This document shows, piece by piece, positions 44,114 through 52,616 of a stretch of DNA of 64,000 nucleotides; the first letter of the stretch is position 1; the number at the start of each line of letters is the position of its first letter. Source of the stretch: JAWKWH01 sp963669455 (GTDB lineage: Bacteria > Pseudomonadota > Alphaproteobacteria > Rhizobiales > Rhizobiaceae); NCBI GenBank assembly GCA_963669455.1, contig OY770026.1, positions 3,348,001 through 3,412,000 on the forward strand. The letters are read 5' to 3'. A program made the position numbers and the translations under genes. Under the pieces are notes generated by a model. The model ran no database searches. It had not been told where the DNA came from and was given only the letters and a program-made list of their open reading frames with translations.

Positions 44114-44920
44114 TCATCTATCCGTGCTGATTTGGTCGCGCACATCCATCTTGCCCTTGAAAGAACTGTAGCCTGAATCGACAAGGTGCGTTGCACCGGT
44201 GACGCATCGCGCGGCGTCAGACAGCAAAAACGCGGCATATTCCGCAATGTCTTCCGGCGTTGCGATATCTGTCAGATGCATATCGTCGATGGATTTGCGT
44301 CGATCCGGGTCTTCCAGAAAACTGGCCTGATCCGGTGTCGTCACGAAACCAGGACAAAGCGAGTTCAACCGCACCCCTTTCGGGGAAAGGCCAGCTGCTG
44401 CCGAGCGGACCAGTGAGACGACCCCGCCCTTGGCGGCGGAATAGGCGTCGACACCCGCCTGAGCAATCAGCGCATCGACCGTGGCGGTCATCACCATGGA
44501 ACCGAAACCCTGTTCTGCCATCCTGCGGCCCAGGGCGCGCATAACATTGAATGTGCCGGTCAGCGTCAGATTAATGATGTGGTGCCAAACCTCGTCGGAT
44601 AGGTCGGTGACAATGGTGTCATTGTTGTTCACATAGGCTGCCGACATGGCGTTGTGGAACAATCCATCAACACGGCCGAACTCCTGCACCGTGCCGTCAA
44701 CAGCTTTGGCAACCGAGGCCGGGTCGGTCACATCCAGCTTCATTCCAATCGCTGCATGCCCGGCCCGGGCAAGCCCTGCCGCGTTCTCGCTCACCCGGTC
44801 GCCATGAATATCGGTGACGACGACGGTTGCACCGTGTTGGCAGAATATCCGGCCTGCCGCTTCGCCAATACCCTGGGCGGCGCCGGTGACGAGTATGACC
44901 TTATTCTTGAGGCACGTCAT
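44114..44920 (-). CDS. SDR-family oxidoreductase, probable sugar dehydrogenase
   Basis: Classical short-chain dehydrogenase of 268 residues with 'VTGAAQGIGEAAG' (11-23) for NAD(P) binding and the catalytic 'YSAAK' near 158-162. It stands between the PotC permease gene and an SMP-30 lactonase, so a likely role is oxidation of an imported aldose to its lactone, which the lactonase then opens. A paralogue takes the same relative place after the second PotC gene (56796). Confidence 0.9.
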   Translation of the reverse strand: MTCLKNKVILVTGAAQGIGEAAGRIFCQHGATVVVTDIHGDRVSENAAGLARAGHAAIGMKLDVTDPASVAKAVDGTVQEFGRVDGLFHNAMSAAYVNNNDTIVTDLSDEVWHHIINLTLTGTFNVMRALGRRMAEQGFGSMVMTATVDALIAQAGVDAYSAAKGGVVSLVRSAAAGLSPKGVRLNSLCPGFVTTPDQASFLEDPDRRKSIDDMHLTDIATPEDIAEYAAFLLSDAARCVTGATHLVDSGYSSFKGKMDVRDQISTDR

Positions 44921-44945
44921 GCCTGCTCCTTGTCACTCAAACGGG

Positions 44946-45722
44946 TCATCCGCGGTATTTTGTGAGTTTTAGCGCGATGACCGAGCTGCATAGGGAGAGC
45001 ACGATCAGGACGGTTCCGATCGCGTTGACGCTGGGGGTCAGTTGCGTCCGGATCATCCCCCAGATCATCGTCGGCAAGGTGTTGCCCTGACCGATGGTGA
45101 AAAATGTGATGATGAAATCGTCAATCGACAAGGCCACGGCGATCAGCGATGCGCCGATGACCGTTGGTCTGATCATCGGCAATGTCACGGTAAAGAACGC
45201 CACAAGCGGGGTTGCGCCAAGGTCTCGGGCGCTTTCAACGGCGGTGAAATCGAACGAGGCAAGCCTGGCGTAGGTCACCAGCACCACGAAAGGTAGCGTA
45301 AAAAGTATGTGACTGATGATAACCGAGATCAGGTTCAGTGGGAGGTTTATTGCGTGATAATACGACAATAGGGCCACCGCCAGCACCAAAGGCGGCATCA
45401 TCATGGGCACGCTCAAAACGGCAAGGACAGTTGTGGCTGCACGTGATTTCATACGGGCAAGGGCCAGGGCAGCCATCGTGCCGATGATCGCCGACAGTAT
45501 CCCCACGCTGACGGCAATGATCAGGCTGTTTGACAGCGAGTTGCTGAAACTGGGATGGTCGAGCATTTCCTGCCACCAAACCAGTGAGGCATTGCCGAGT
45601 GGAATGGTCGAAAGTGGATTGTCGGAGAATGAGAATAAGGCGACCAGAAAGAACGGCCCGACCAGAAAAGTCACAAGGCATCCGATGAGAATGCGTAAAA
45701 TCACATCCGTACCGTTGCTCAT
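44946..45722 (-). CDS. Polyamine-type ABC permease (PotC-like), module 1
   Basis: Inner-membrane permease of 258 residues with about six hydrophobic segments and the EAA-type loop 'ESARDLGATPLVAFFTVTLPM'. The start at 45722 overlaps the PotB gene by 4 bases (ATGA) and is preferred to an in-frame ATG at 45818. It belongs to the PotD-PotB-PotC set of the leftward operon. PotABCD-like importers often take cationic or small organic solutes; the enzymes around it suggest a sugar acid or aminosugar here. Confidence 0.9.
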   Translation of the reverse strand: MSNGTDVILRILIGCLVTFLVGPFFLVALFSFSDNPLSTIPLGNASLVWWQEMLDHPSFSNSLSNSLIIAVSVGILSAIIGTMAALALARMKSRAATTVLAVLSVPMMMPPLVLAVALLSYYHAINLPLNLISVIISHILFTLPFVVLVTYARLASFDFTAVESARDLGATPLVAFFTVTLPMIRPTVIGASLIAVALSIDDFIITFFTIGQGNTLPTMIWGMIRTQLTPSVNAIGTVLIVLSLCSSVIALKLTKYRG

Positions 45723-46555
45723 CTTGGTCTCCAAAAACTGATCAGGATCGAAAATGCCGCGACAAATCCGACCGAAATGGCAAGTGTGACGAAACTCATC
45801 GCCGCACCCAGCGGCCAATCGAATTTTTGACCGAACTGTGGGGTGATCATATTCCCGATCATCGAGATCTTTCCTCCGACAAGGATCGGGGTCACGTAGT
45901 CTCCAACCGTCAAGAGGAAACAGATGATAAATGCCGACACGATCCCCGCACGGCAGCGCGGCACGATGATGTCGGAGAACCTGCGCAACGGACCAGCACC
46001 GAGGTCGCGGGCCGCGTCGAGTTCAATGTCCTCGATCCCGCGCATGCTGGCATAGATCGGCAGGATCGCGAAGGGCAGCAGGAAATAGACAAGGGTGATG
46101 GCCACTGCAAGGGGTGAGTAAAAGAGTGCGGTCATCGGTTCATCAATCAAACCGGTGGAAAGCAGTGCGCCGTTCAGTATTCCATTGATGCCGAGTATTG
46201 TTTTCCAGGCGTAAATCTTGACCAGATATCCGCCAAATAACGTCATCAGCGGTATGAACAGCAAGACCACCGACCAGCGTCCGGCCTTGAAGCGCACGAA
46301 GCCGGCGTAAAGCATACCCAGCATCACGCAGGTTAAGGCAACAGCAAGCGCAACGGAGAACGTAAGCTGATAAATGGGAACATAGCGCTCTAATGCCTTG
46401 GCATAGTTGACCCAGCTGAAGTCTGGGCTGAGCTTGTAAAGCCGCACCCGCCAGAACGACAAAACAAAAAAATAGATAACCGGCGCGACGAAGAAAAGGG
46501 TGAAGACCCCGAAAGCTGGTGCCAGAAGCAACCGTGATTTCCAGTTCATTCCCAA
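45719..46555 (-). CDS. Polyamine-type ABC permease (PotB-like), module 1
   Basis: Inner-membrane permease of 278 residues with the EAA-type motif 'LDAARDLGAGPLRRFSDIIVP' near residue 180 and a hydrophobic N-terminal span. It follows the PotD gene after 37 bases and overlaps PotC by 4 bases. Its counterpart in the mirrored operon is encoded at 54822-55679 and shares the 'ARDLGAGPxRxF' loop. Confidence 0.9.
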   Translation of the reverse strand: MGMNWKSRLLLAPAFGVFTLFFVAPVIYFFVLSFWRVRLYKLSPDFSWVNYAKALERYVPIYQLTFSVALAVALTCVMLGMLYAGFVRFKAGRWSVVLLFIPLMTLFGGYLVKIYAWKTILGINGILNGALLSTGLIDEPMTALFYSPLAVAITLVYFLLPFAILPIYASMRGIEDIELDAARDLGAGPLRRFSDIIVPRCRAGIVSAFIICFLLTVGDYVTPILVGGKISMIGNMITPQFGQKFDWPLGAAMSFVTLAISVGFVAAFSILISFWRPR

Positions 46556-46592
46556 TTCACTTCTCCGTCGCGCCTTTTCATTTCGTCAGCCG

Positions 46593-47735
46593 TTAAGCGG
46601 ACTTGAAACGCTCGTATTCTTCGTTCCAGCGACCGATGCTGGCCAGACCGTCACGGTCTTCTAGAGGCGGGAACGGGAAGAATGTTGCATTGGCCCCGAA
46701 CGCTTCCATATTTTCATAGGGATAAAGTGCTGCAGCTTCCGGTGTGAGCGCATCTATGGCCGCCTGCGAGACGATGCCTTGCAGCATTTCCTCGCCGACC
46801 ATGCGTTGCGATTCGATGGACAAGACATGGTTTGCCATCTTTAGGTTTGCCTCCAGATTGGGAGCGTCCTTGACGATGCACACATTGTCCAACCAGGCAA
46901 ACGTGCCTTCCTTGGGATAGGTAAACTCCACCTGTTTGCCCTTGTCGGCGACGAATTTTTTCATGGTCTCCCATCCGGAGAACGTGGCCACGATCTCGCC
47001 GCGGGCCATGGCATCGGCAAGTTCGCCCCATGATGTTGCGACCAGCCGGGCCTTGCCCTTAAGCATGATAAGGTAGTCGATCGCCTCTTTCAGCTGTGCC
47101 TCTGTCAGCTCGGTGGCGACTTCGGCATCCGTGGCGACGATCGCCGCAATGGTGATGTTGCCGATCGGGTCGTCCGAGAAACCGAATTTTCCTTCCAGTT
47201 CCGGTTTTTCCAGATCGCGCCAGGAAGTGGGGATCGCATCACCGAAATGTGCGGGATCATAGAGCATCGGCGCAGCGCCCCAGGTAAACGGAGCCGCATA
47301 CAGCTTTCCATCGACCATAATATTGGGATCGTTGCGGAAAACGGGCAGTACATTTGCCAGGTTTGGAACGCCGGCCTCGTCAATCGACTCCAGCATATCG
47401 GCTGCCACCATCAGGGGCACATAACCCATGTAAGGTGTCACGATATCAATTGATCCGCGACCACCGGCGGTGATCTTGGTCAAGATTTCATCGTTTGAGC
47501 CGATATAGGTCGGATTTATCTCAAGGTTGTTGTCGGCAAGAAAACTGCCGACCTTGAAGGCGTCATCATAGCCCTGCCAGCACACCATATTGATGCTGGT
47601 GTTGGATTGTGCCCGTGCCATCGCACCGGACAGAGCAAGGCCCACGGTACCCGCTGCCATGCCCTTCATCATGTTGCGCCGCGACACGAACGAACGCGTG
47701 ACGAATAGCCCACTTTTGTTGTTGTTATCAGTCAT
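46593..47735 (-). CDS. PotD-like periplasmic binding protein, Tat-exported, module 1
   Basis: Extracellular solute-binding protein of 380 residues. The signal is of twin-arginine type (SRRNMMKG, Arg19-Arg20) and ends 'SGAMARAQS'. Mature segments 'INMVCWQGYDD' and 'FGFSDDPIGNITIAA' fit the PotD/spermidine-putrescine receptor class. ATG at 47735 follows AGGAGGAAG; the frame continuing to 47918 would overlap the dehydratase gene. The paralogous receptor in the mirrored operon uses a Sec signal instead. Confidence 0.92.
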   Translation of the reverse strand: MTDNNNKSGLFVTRSFVSRRNMMKGMAAGTVGLALSGAMARAQSNTSINMVCWQGYDDAFKVGSFLADNNLEINPTYIGSNDEILTKITAGGRGSIDIVTPYMGYVPLMVAADMLESIDEAGVPNLANVLPVFRNDPNIMVDGKLYAAPFTWGAAPMLYDPAHFGDAIPTSWRDLEKPELEGKFGFSDDPIGNITIAAIVATDAEVATELTEAQLKEAIDYLIMLKGKARLVATSWGELADAMARGEIVATFSGWETMKKFVADKGKQVEFTYPKEGTFAWLDNVCIVKDAPNLEANLKMANHVLSIESQRMVGEEMLQGIVSQAAIDALTPEAAALYPYENMEAFGANATFFPFPPLEDRDGLASIGRWNEEYERFKSA

Positions 47736-47745
47736 TTTCTTCCTC

Positions 47746-48927
47746 CTATGGATTGCTAGTTGGTTGGTCTTCATCGTTAAAAAGTATTGGCCCATTGCGT
47801 TGATAGTCCGCGTGGGCCGCTGCAATTGATTGCTCGTCCATTTCCACGCCCAGCCCCGGTGCCGAGATGCGCGCCCATTTCGGTCTGGTCGCCGGGGGAA
47901 GCTCGTTGAAAATAACATCCGATGTCATCCACGCCGCCGTGTGCTGGTGGCCGATATCCGCATTGGGCGCGGCCAGCATCAGATGCTGCCCCATGAAGGC
48001 CGCAAGCCCCAGCTCCCCGTGAGTGTGTTTCAGGATTTTCCAGCCACGATAATGCGACAGCCAGGCCATCGACATCAGCCGCCGGGCCGAACCGACCCAA
48101 TAGGTCGAAAAACAAAGGTAATCGCCAGGCCGTTCGTCGATGATGCGATGAACGTCGGGTTCGTGCCAAAGCCCCTCGTTGATTGAGATTGTGGCACCGG
48201 TGCGCGCGCGAACGTCGTGCATCTGGCTTAGATCATCAATCTTTACAGGCGCTTCGATCAGATCAATGCCGATCAGGTCCTGCCACCGGTTCAATATGCG
48301 CACCGCGTCGGGAACCGACCAAGCCTGGTTGGCGTCAATTCTGATTTGCTTTTCAGGCCCGATCTCATCGCGGATCAGACGTAGATAAGCCTCTTCATCG
48401 TCTTCGTCGATGCCGACCTTGATATAGAAAACGTTGAAGCCACGCTCCACTCCATCGCGGCAAAGTGCCCGAAGCTCTTCTTCATTCGTGAGCGGCAGGT
48501 AGTAGTAATACTCAACCTCATCGCGCATCGGGCCGCCTATCAGGTCGTGGATGGGCCGCCCTGCGATCTTTCCTTTGAGGTCCCATAGCGCCATATCGAT
48601 CCCGGCAAAAGCCAGGTTTGCCGTCATCGGTTGTAAGTGCCACCCGCCCCGTACCCAAAGGTCACGATGTATCGCTTCATCCTCGAAAACATCGCGTCCG
48701 ATGAAAAAAGGCCGCATGGCGTGCAGCGCGGCAATAATCGTTGCGGCATCGGCGCATCGCGTGGCTTCGCCCCAGCCGACCAGTCCGTTCTCCAGGGTAA
48801 TTTTTACCAGCGTTTCCGTGATCCCCGGGCGTGAAACTATGGCGGATTTTTCCTGATGCGCGTAGTGGATATTGACCGGCAACAGCTCGATCCCGGCGAT
48901 GCGCGTATTGTTTGGCGGGCCGTTCAT
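47746..48927 (-). CDS. Enolase-superfamily (mandelate racemase/muconate-lactonising) sugar acid dehydratase-like protein, module 1
   Basis: MR/MLE-family enzyme of 393 residues. Candidate catalytic and metal residues are Lys170 ('YIKVG'), Asp198 ('RIDANQAW'), Glu225 ('LIEAPV'), Glu251 ('SINEGL') and His301/His303 ('KHTHGELG'). It likely abstracts the proton alpha to a carboxylate, giving a 2-keto-3-deoxy sugar acid. Its start shares one base with the PotA stop (TGATG). Its placement within the transporter operon, between PotA and PotD, is mirrored at 52617. Confidence 0.9.
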   Translation of the reverse strand: MNGPPNNTRIAGIELLPVNIHYAHQEKSAIVSRPGITETLVKITLENGLVGWGEATRCADAATIIAALHAMRPFFIGRDVFEDEAIHRDLWVRGGWHLQPMTANLAFAGIDMALWDLKGKIAGRPIHDLIGGPMRDEVEYYYYLPLTNEEELRALCRDGVERGFNVFYIKVGIDEDDEEAYLRLIRDEIGPEKQIRIDANQAWSVPDAVRILNRWQDLIGIDLIEAPVKIDDLSQMHDVRARTGATISINEGLWHEPDVHRIIDERPGDYLCFSTYWVGSARRLMSMAWLSHYRGWKILKHTHGELGLAAFMGQHLMLAAPNADIGHQHTAAWMTSDVIFNELPPATRPKWARISAPGLGVEMDEQSIAAAHADYQRNGPILFNDEDQPTSNP

Positions 48928-49982
48928 CAGGCCTCCTCCGCCGGAAATATCCGCATCGCGCTCTGCGACCATCCAAGCTCGATGTCCTGGCCGACCGAGG
49001 TTGCAATCTGATCTGAATTTCGGTTTTCAATGGCGCGCAGCTTGATGCCAGCGGGCGTCTCAAAGTCCAGCAGCGCCGTCGCCCCCTGATAGGTGCGCGC
49101 AACAAGCTTGGCGGTTACCTGGATATCATTGCCTGCGACCGGCGCGATTTGAATGTGCTCGGGCCGGATCATGCAGACCACATCACCGTCAGCACCCTGG
49201 TCTTGCCAGGATTGTCCAGTCTCAAGGGTGACACTATTGTTCAATCGCCGCGCGGCGAGAAGAATTGCATCGCCGATAAAGGTTGAAACGAACTGGCTGG
49301 CTGGCTGGTCATAGACTTCGGCAGGACTGCCTATTTGCTCGATGGACCCGTGCCGCATCACTGCAACATTATCGGCCAGCGAAAGAGCTTCGCCCTGATC
49401 ATGGGTCACAACGATAAAGGTGCCACCAATCTCGTCGTGAATGCGCCTAAGTTCGTGTTGCATCTGTTGGCGCAGTTTTAGATCAAGCGCTGAAAGAGGT
49501 TCGTCCAGCAAGAGGATTTTCGGGCGCATAACAAGCGCTCTTGCAAGCGCCACACGCTGTTGCTGGCCGCCTGAAAGCTCGTCAATGGCGCGGTCTGAAA
49601 ATTCGCCGAGCCGCACCAGATCGATGGCGTCCTGGATACGATCTGCCAATTCGTCGCCATCAACTTTCTGACGCTTCAGGCCATAGCCAATGTTCTGCGG
49701 CACCGTCATGTGCGGGAACAGCCCGTAACCCTGGAAAACTGTATTTACAGGGCGCCTTTCCGGTCCAAGCCTTGTGACGTCCTGGCCCTCAATGAGGATA
49801 CGGCCCGACGTTGGCGCCGCAAAACCACCGATCATCCGCAACAGAGTCGTTTTTCCGCAGCCAGATGGGCCCAACAGCGCAAAAAATTCGCCTTTGGTAA
49901 TATTGATCGATGTCGGTCTGACGGCGGTCACGGCACCAAAGGTCTTGACGACATTGTCCAGGGTGAGAAGCGGTTCTGACAT
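48927..49982 (-). CDS. Polyamine-type ABC ATPase (PotA-like), module 1
   Basis: ATPase of 351 residues with Walker A GPSGCGKTT at 38-46, signature 'ELSGGQQQRVALARALV' near 135-151, Walker B 'ILLLDEPLSALD' and a C-terminal TOBE domain with 'VCMIRPEHIQIAP'. It starts 2 bases after the SMP-30 stop and is coupled to the dehydratase gene. It drives the PotB/PotC permeases of the same operon. Confidence 0.93.
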   Translation of the reverse strand: MSEPLLTLDNVVKTFGAVTAVRPTSINITKGEFFALLGPSGCGKTTLLRMIGGFAAPTSGRILIEGQDVTRLGPERRPVNTVFQGYGLFPHMTVPQNIGYGLKRQKVDGDELADRIQDAIDLVRLGEFSDRAIDELSGGQQQRVALARALVMRPKILLLDEPLSALDLKLRQQMQHELRRIHDEIGGTFIVVTHDQGEALSLADNVAVMRHGSIEQIGSPAEVYDQPASQFVSTFIGDAILLAARRLNNSVTLETGQSWQDQGADGDVVCMIRPEHIQIAPVAGNDIQVTAKLVARTYQGATALLDFETPAGIKLRAIENRNSDQIATSVGQDIELGWSQSAMRIFPAEEA

Positions 49983-49983
49983 G

Positions 49984-50811
49984 TTATTCAGGCGCTCCCA
50001 GTGTTTTCAGATACGCGCCCGAGGCATGCACCGTGTCTTCATCGTCACAGCAAGTAATCAAAAGGTGTCGTGTCCCGTCACTGTCGAATGCGCAGCAACA
50101 AGTGGCATTGGCCTTTCCGATGACGATGCGTTCCGACAGGGCTGCATCGGGTGAGTAAATTTCAATGGCTCTGCCGGCCCAGTAGCTGATGAAAAGATTG
50201 CCTTGTGGATCGGTGAAAAGCCCATCGGGATAACCGTCGCGATCTGAAAGGTCACAAAACAGGTCAATCGACCTGCCCTCAAGGCTGTACCGCAGGATTC
50301 GCCGTCCAAATGTATCGGACAGATAAAGCATGCGCCCGCATGGGCTGAACGCGGGTCCGTTTGCGACGACCATGCCATCCGCGATCAAACTCCAGCTTTG
50401 ATCTTCAAGCAAGAAGAACCCGCCGATGGCGTTTTCTTCTTTTAGATCACTGACTGCGACGACGATGCGTCCGCCAGGGCCGATTGCACCGTCGTTGATG
50501 CAAGTGGCATCTGTTAAGGGCGGCAAACTCTCGAACGGCGCAAGCATTTCGGTTTCAAGGTTATATTCGTAGATGCGACGCTCCGATCCAACCAGCAGCA
50601 AGGTATCGGAGACGGTCTTTACGAATCGCAGGTTGCCGTCGGTTTCAAGATTGTGAGGCGTATAAATCTGCTGGCACAGCGCCACTGAATTCAACGTCCT
50701 TGTCGCATGATCGACCCAAAAAACTTGACCGGTCGGACCGTGCCAGGCCGGAGATTCCGGCAGCACATCAACTGGCCCAGGTAGGCGAAGAAATTCAGTA
50801 GGGTTGAACAT
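49984..50811 (-). CDS. SMP-30/gluconolactonase-family lactonase, first gene of leftward operon
   Basis: Beta-propeller lactonase of 275 residues with 'PESPAWHGPTGQVFWVDH', 'CINDGAIGPGGRIVVAV' and 'GYPDGLFTDPQGNLFISYW', the expected metal-site blades. ATG at 50811 is used; a TTG two codons earlier is possible. It heads the ten-gene leftward operon and faces the GntR gene across 62 bp. It is distinct from the second SMP-30 in the same operon, suggesting that two lactones are handled or that one is a divergent paralogue. Confidence 0.88.
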   Translation of the reverse strand: MFNPTEFLRLPGPVDVLPESPAWHGPTGQVFWVDHATRTLNSVALCQQIYTPHNLETDGNLRFVKTVSDTLLLVGSERRIYEYNLETEMLAPFESLPPLTDATCINDGAIGPGGRIVVAVSDLKEENAIGGFFLLEDQSWSLIADGMVVANGPAFSPCGRMLYLSDTFGRRILRYSLEGRSIDLFCDLSDRDGYPDGLFTDPQGNLFISYWAGRAIEIYSPDAALSERIVIGKANATCCCAFDSDGTRHLLITCCDDEDTVHASGAYLKTLGAPE

Positions 50812-50843
50812 TGGCAACAGCCTGCTTGACGATATTGAGATAT

Positions 50844-50855
50844 TTTGTATACAAA
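50844..50855. promoter_or_regulatory. GntR-type operator between the divergent operons
   Basis: Perfect 12-bp palindrome TTTGTATACAAA lies in the 62-bp gap between the start codons of the SMP-30 gene (50811) and the GntR gene (50874). A second, weaker half-site AATATACAAT follows at about 50865. The symmetry and -GTATAC- core suit FadR/VanR-type GntR regulators. It could control both operons and the regulator itself. Confidence 0.7.
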
Positions 50856-50873
50856 TTTAAAAAAATATACAAT

Positions 50874-51521
50874 ATGGATATGAATATGTCCGTGACCCTG
50901 AAATCAGAAGAGACTGTTGTCGACCGGCTTGTCGATATGATTTCAAGCGGTGAGCTATCGCGCGCTGAGCGCGTTCGCGAAGTAGAAATCTCTGAACGAC
51001 TGGGCGTCAGCCGCATTCCCATCCGCGAAGCCATGGGCCGGTTGGAATCCCAAGGTGTGCTTGAGGCTCGCGAGCGTGGCGGCATGAACGTCAAAGCATT
51101 CTCAGCCAAGCAGATCAACGAAATCTGCCGGGTACGCGCCGCTCTTGAGCCAATTGCCATGCGCGATTCCATCCCGCATCTGGAACTTCAGGAAAATCGG
51201 ATCGCACTGAACGCGATCATTGAGGAATTGAAATGGGCGGTCGATCACAATAGGCGTGGTGAGGTCGCCAGGGCCGATATCGCCTTTCATCGGTTCCTGA
51301 TCGACCTTTCGGGAAACGATCTTATCCGCAAAATCTGGTCTGGGCTGGAGTTACAGCTCAGGATAATTTTCCGGCTTGAACTCTATATTCCAACCAATCT
51401 TGACGAAGTCGTGCCCAAGCACCTGGTGTTGAAAGACATGTTGTTGCGTGGAGACGTCGAGGGGTTGGATCAAACTGTATCCGATCATGTGTGGCCCGAA
51501 TTCAGGGTTGCCGAAGATTAA
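50874..51521 (+). CDS. GntR-family (FCD domain) transcriptional regulator
   Basis: Regulator of about 215 residues. The winged helix-turn-helix is in the first 75 residues ('EVEISERLGVSRIPIREAMGRLESQGVLEARERGG') and an all-helical FCD ligand-binding domain follows with 'RVRAALEPIAMRDSI' and 'FHRFLIDLSGND'. ATG at 50874 (or 50880, two codons on) is preferred because an in-frame ATG-like extension to 50811 crosses the operator. It is divergent from the leftward operon and heads the rightward one, so it probably senses a sugar acid intermediate common to both. Confidence 0.92.
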   Translation: MDMNMSVTLKSEETVVDRLVDMISSGELSRAERVREVEISERLGVSRIPIREAMGRLESQGVLEARERGGMNVKAFSAKQINEICRVRAALEPIAMRDSIPHLELQENRIALNAIIEELKWAVDHNRRGEVARADIAFHRFLIDLSGNDLIRKIWSGLELQLRIIFRLELYIPTNLDEVVPKHLVLKDMLLRGDVEGLDQTVSDHVWPEFRVAED

Positions 51522-51535
51522 ACCGGGAGGACAAT

Positions 51536-52549
51536 ATGCTAAATCGAAAGTTTGCATTCACAATGATTTGCGCAACCGCGCTTACGGTTGGCAGCGCAGC
51601 TTCTGCACAGGAAGTCCGGCTGCTAGCCTTTGAAGGATACGCCGACGATGCCTGGCGGATACCGTTTGAAAAGGCTTCGGGCTGCAAGGTCGCGGTAAGC
51701 TATGTTGGCGGTGTTGATGAGATGTTTGCCAAGATGGCGGGCTCTGACGGCGCCGACTTCGATCTCGTTTCAATCGATACAAGCCTCTATCCGCGGTATG
51801 CCGAGGCCGGGCTGTTGCAGTCGTTTGATGAAGGAAAGCTGTCAAATATTGGCAACCTGCTGCCAGCGTTTCAGGAAGTGGCCGCCGTTCAGGACGGCCA
51901 AAACCGTCTGGGCATTCCAATCGCCTGGGGATCGCAAGGCCTGATTTATGATGCTGATGAAATGAGCGAGGCACCGACATCCTGGGGCGCAATGTGGGAT
52001 CCGAAAAACGCTCAGCGGGTGATCGCCCTCGACGATTCCAACAACAATATTGTGATGGCAGCCTTGTATCTGGGGTTTGAGGATCCGTTTGATCTGACCG
52101 AAGATCAGATGGTGCAGGTGCGTGAGAAACTGATTGAGCTGAAAGGTAACCTTCTTAGCTACTATGCCGGGTTTGACGACGGTGTTGCGGTTTGGGAAAG
52201 CGGTGCAGCGACCATGATGCTGTCAATGGGCGAACCACAGCTTGGCCAGCTTCGCGACCGTGGCTATAACGCGGTCTATTCAATTCCCAAAGAGGGTGCC
52301 GTTGGCTGGCTTGACACATGGGCATTGTCTGCCGGCGCCAAAGATCTGGATTGTGCGCATGCCTGGGCGGATTATTCATTGCGCCCGGAAGTGGGCGAAG
52401 TGCTTAACAGCAAATATGGCTATGGTCCGACCACACTGGAAGCTGAAGGGCTGGGATATGCCGACAACCTTGTTTGGCTTAAGCCTGTGGAAGACATGGA
52501 TGCGCGCGTGCGCCTCTGGAATGAGGTCAAGGCTACCAGCCCAAAATAA
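51536..52549 (+). CDS. PotD-like periplasmic binding protein, Sec-exported, module 2
   Basis: Solute-binding protein of 337 residues with a Sec signal peptide (about 1-24, ending 'GSAASAQE'), 'VRLLAFEGYADDAW' at the mature N-terminus and 'PIAWGSQGLIYDADEM' in the cleft region. ATG at 51536 has GGGAGGAC upstream. It begins the transport part of the rightward operon, directly after GntR. It is a distant paralogue of the Tat-exported receptor at 46593-47735, so the two systems probably bind related but different ligands. Confidence 0.92.
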   Translation: MLNRKFAFTMICATALTVGSAASAQEVRLLAFEGYADDAWRIPFEKASGCKVAVSYVGGVDEMFAKMAGSDGADFDLVSIDTSLYPRYAEAGLLQSFDEGKLSNIGNLLPAFQEVAAVQDGQNRLGIPIAWGSQGLIYDADEMSEAPTSWGAMWDPKNAQRVIALDDSNNNIVMAALYLGFEDPFDLTEDQMVQVREKLIELKGNLLSYYAGFDDGVAVWESGAATMMLSMGEPQLGQLRDRGYNAVYSIPKEGAVGWLDTWALSAGAKDLDCAHAWADYSLRPEVGEVLNSKYGYGPTTLEAEGLGYADNLVWLKPVEDMDARVRLWNEVKATSPK

Positions 52550-52616
52550 CCATTGAGAAATGCGAAGGGTGCAGTGAAAACTGCACTCCAAGCGATGTAG
52601 CGGCCAGGACCCACTC

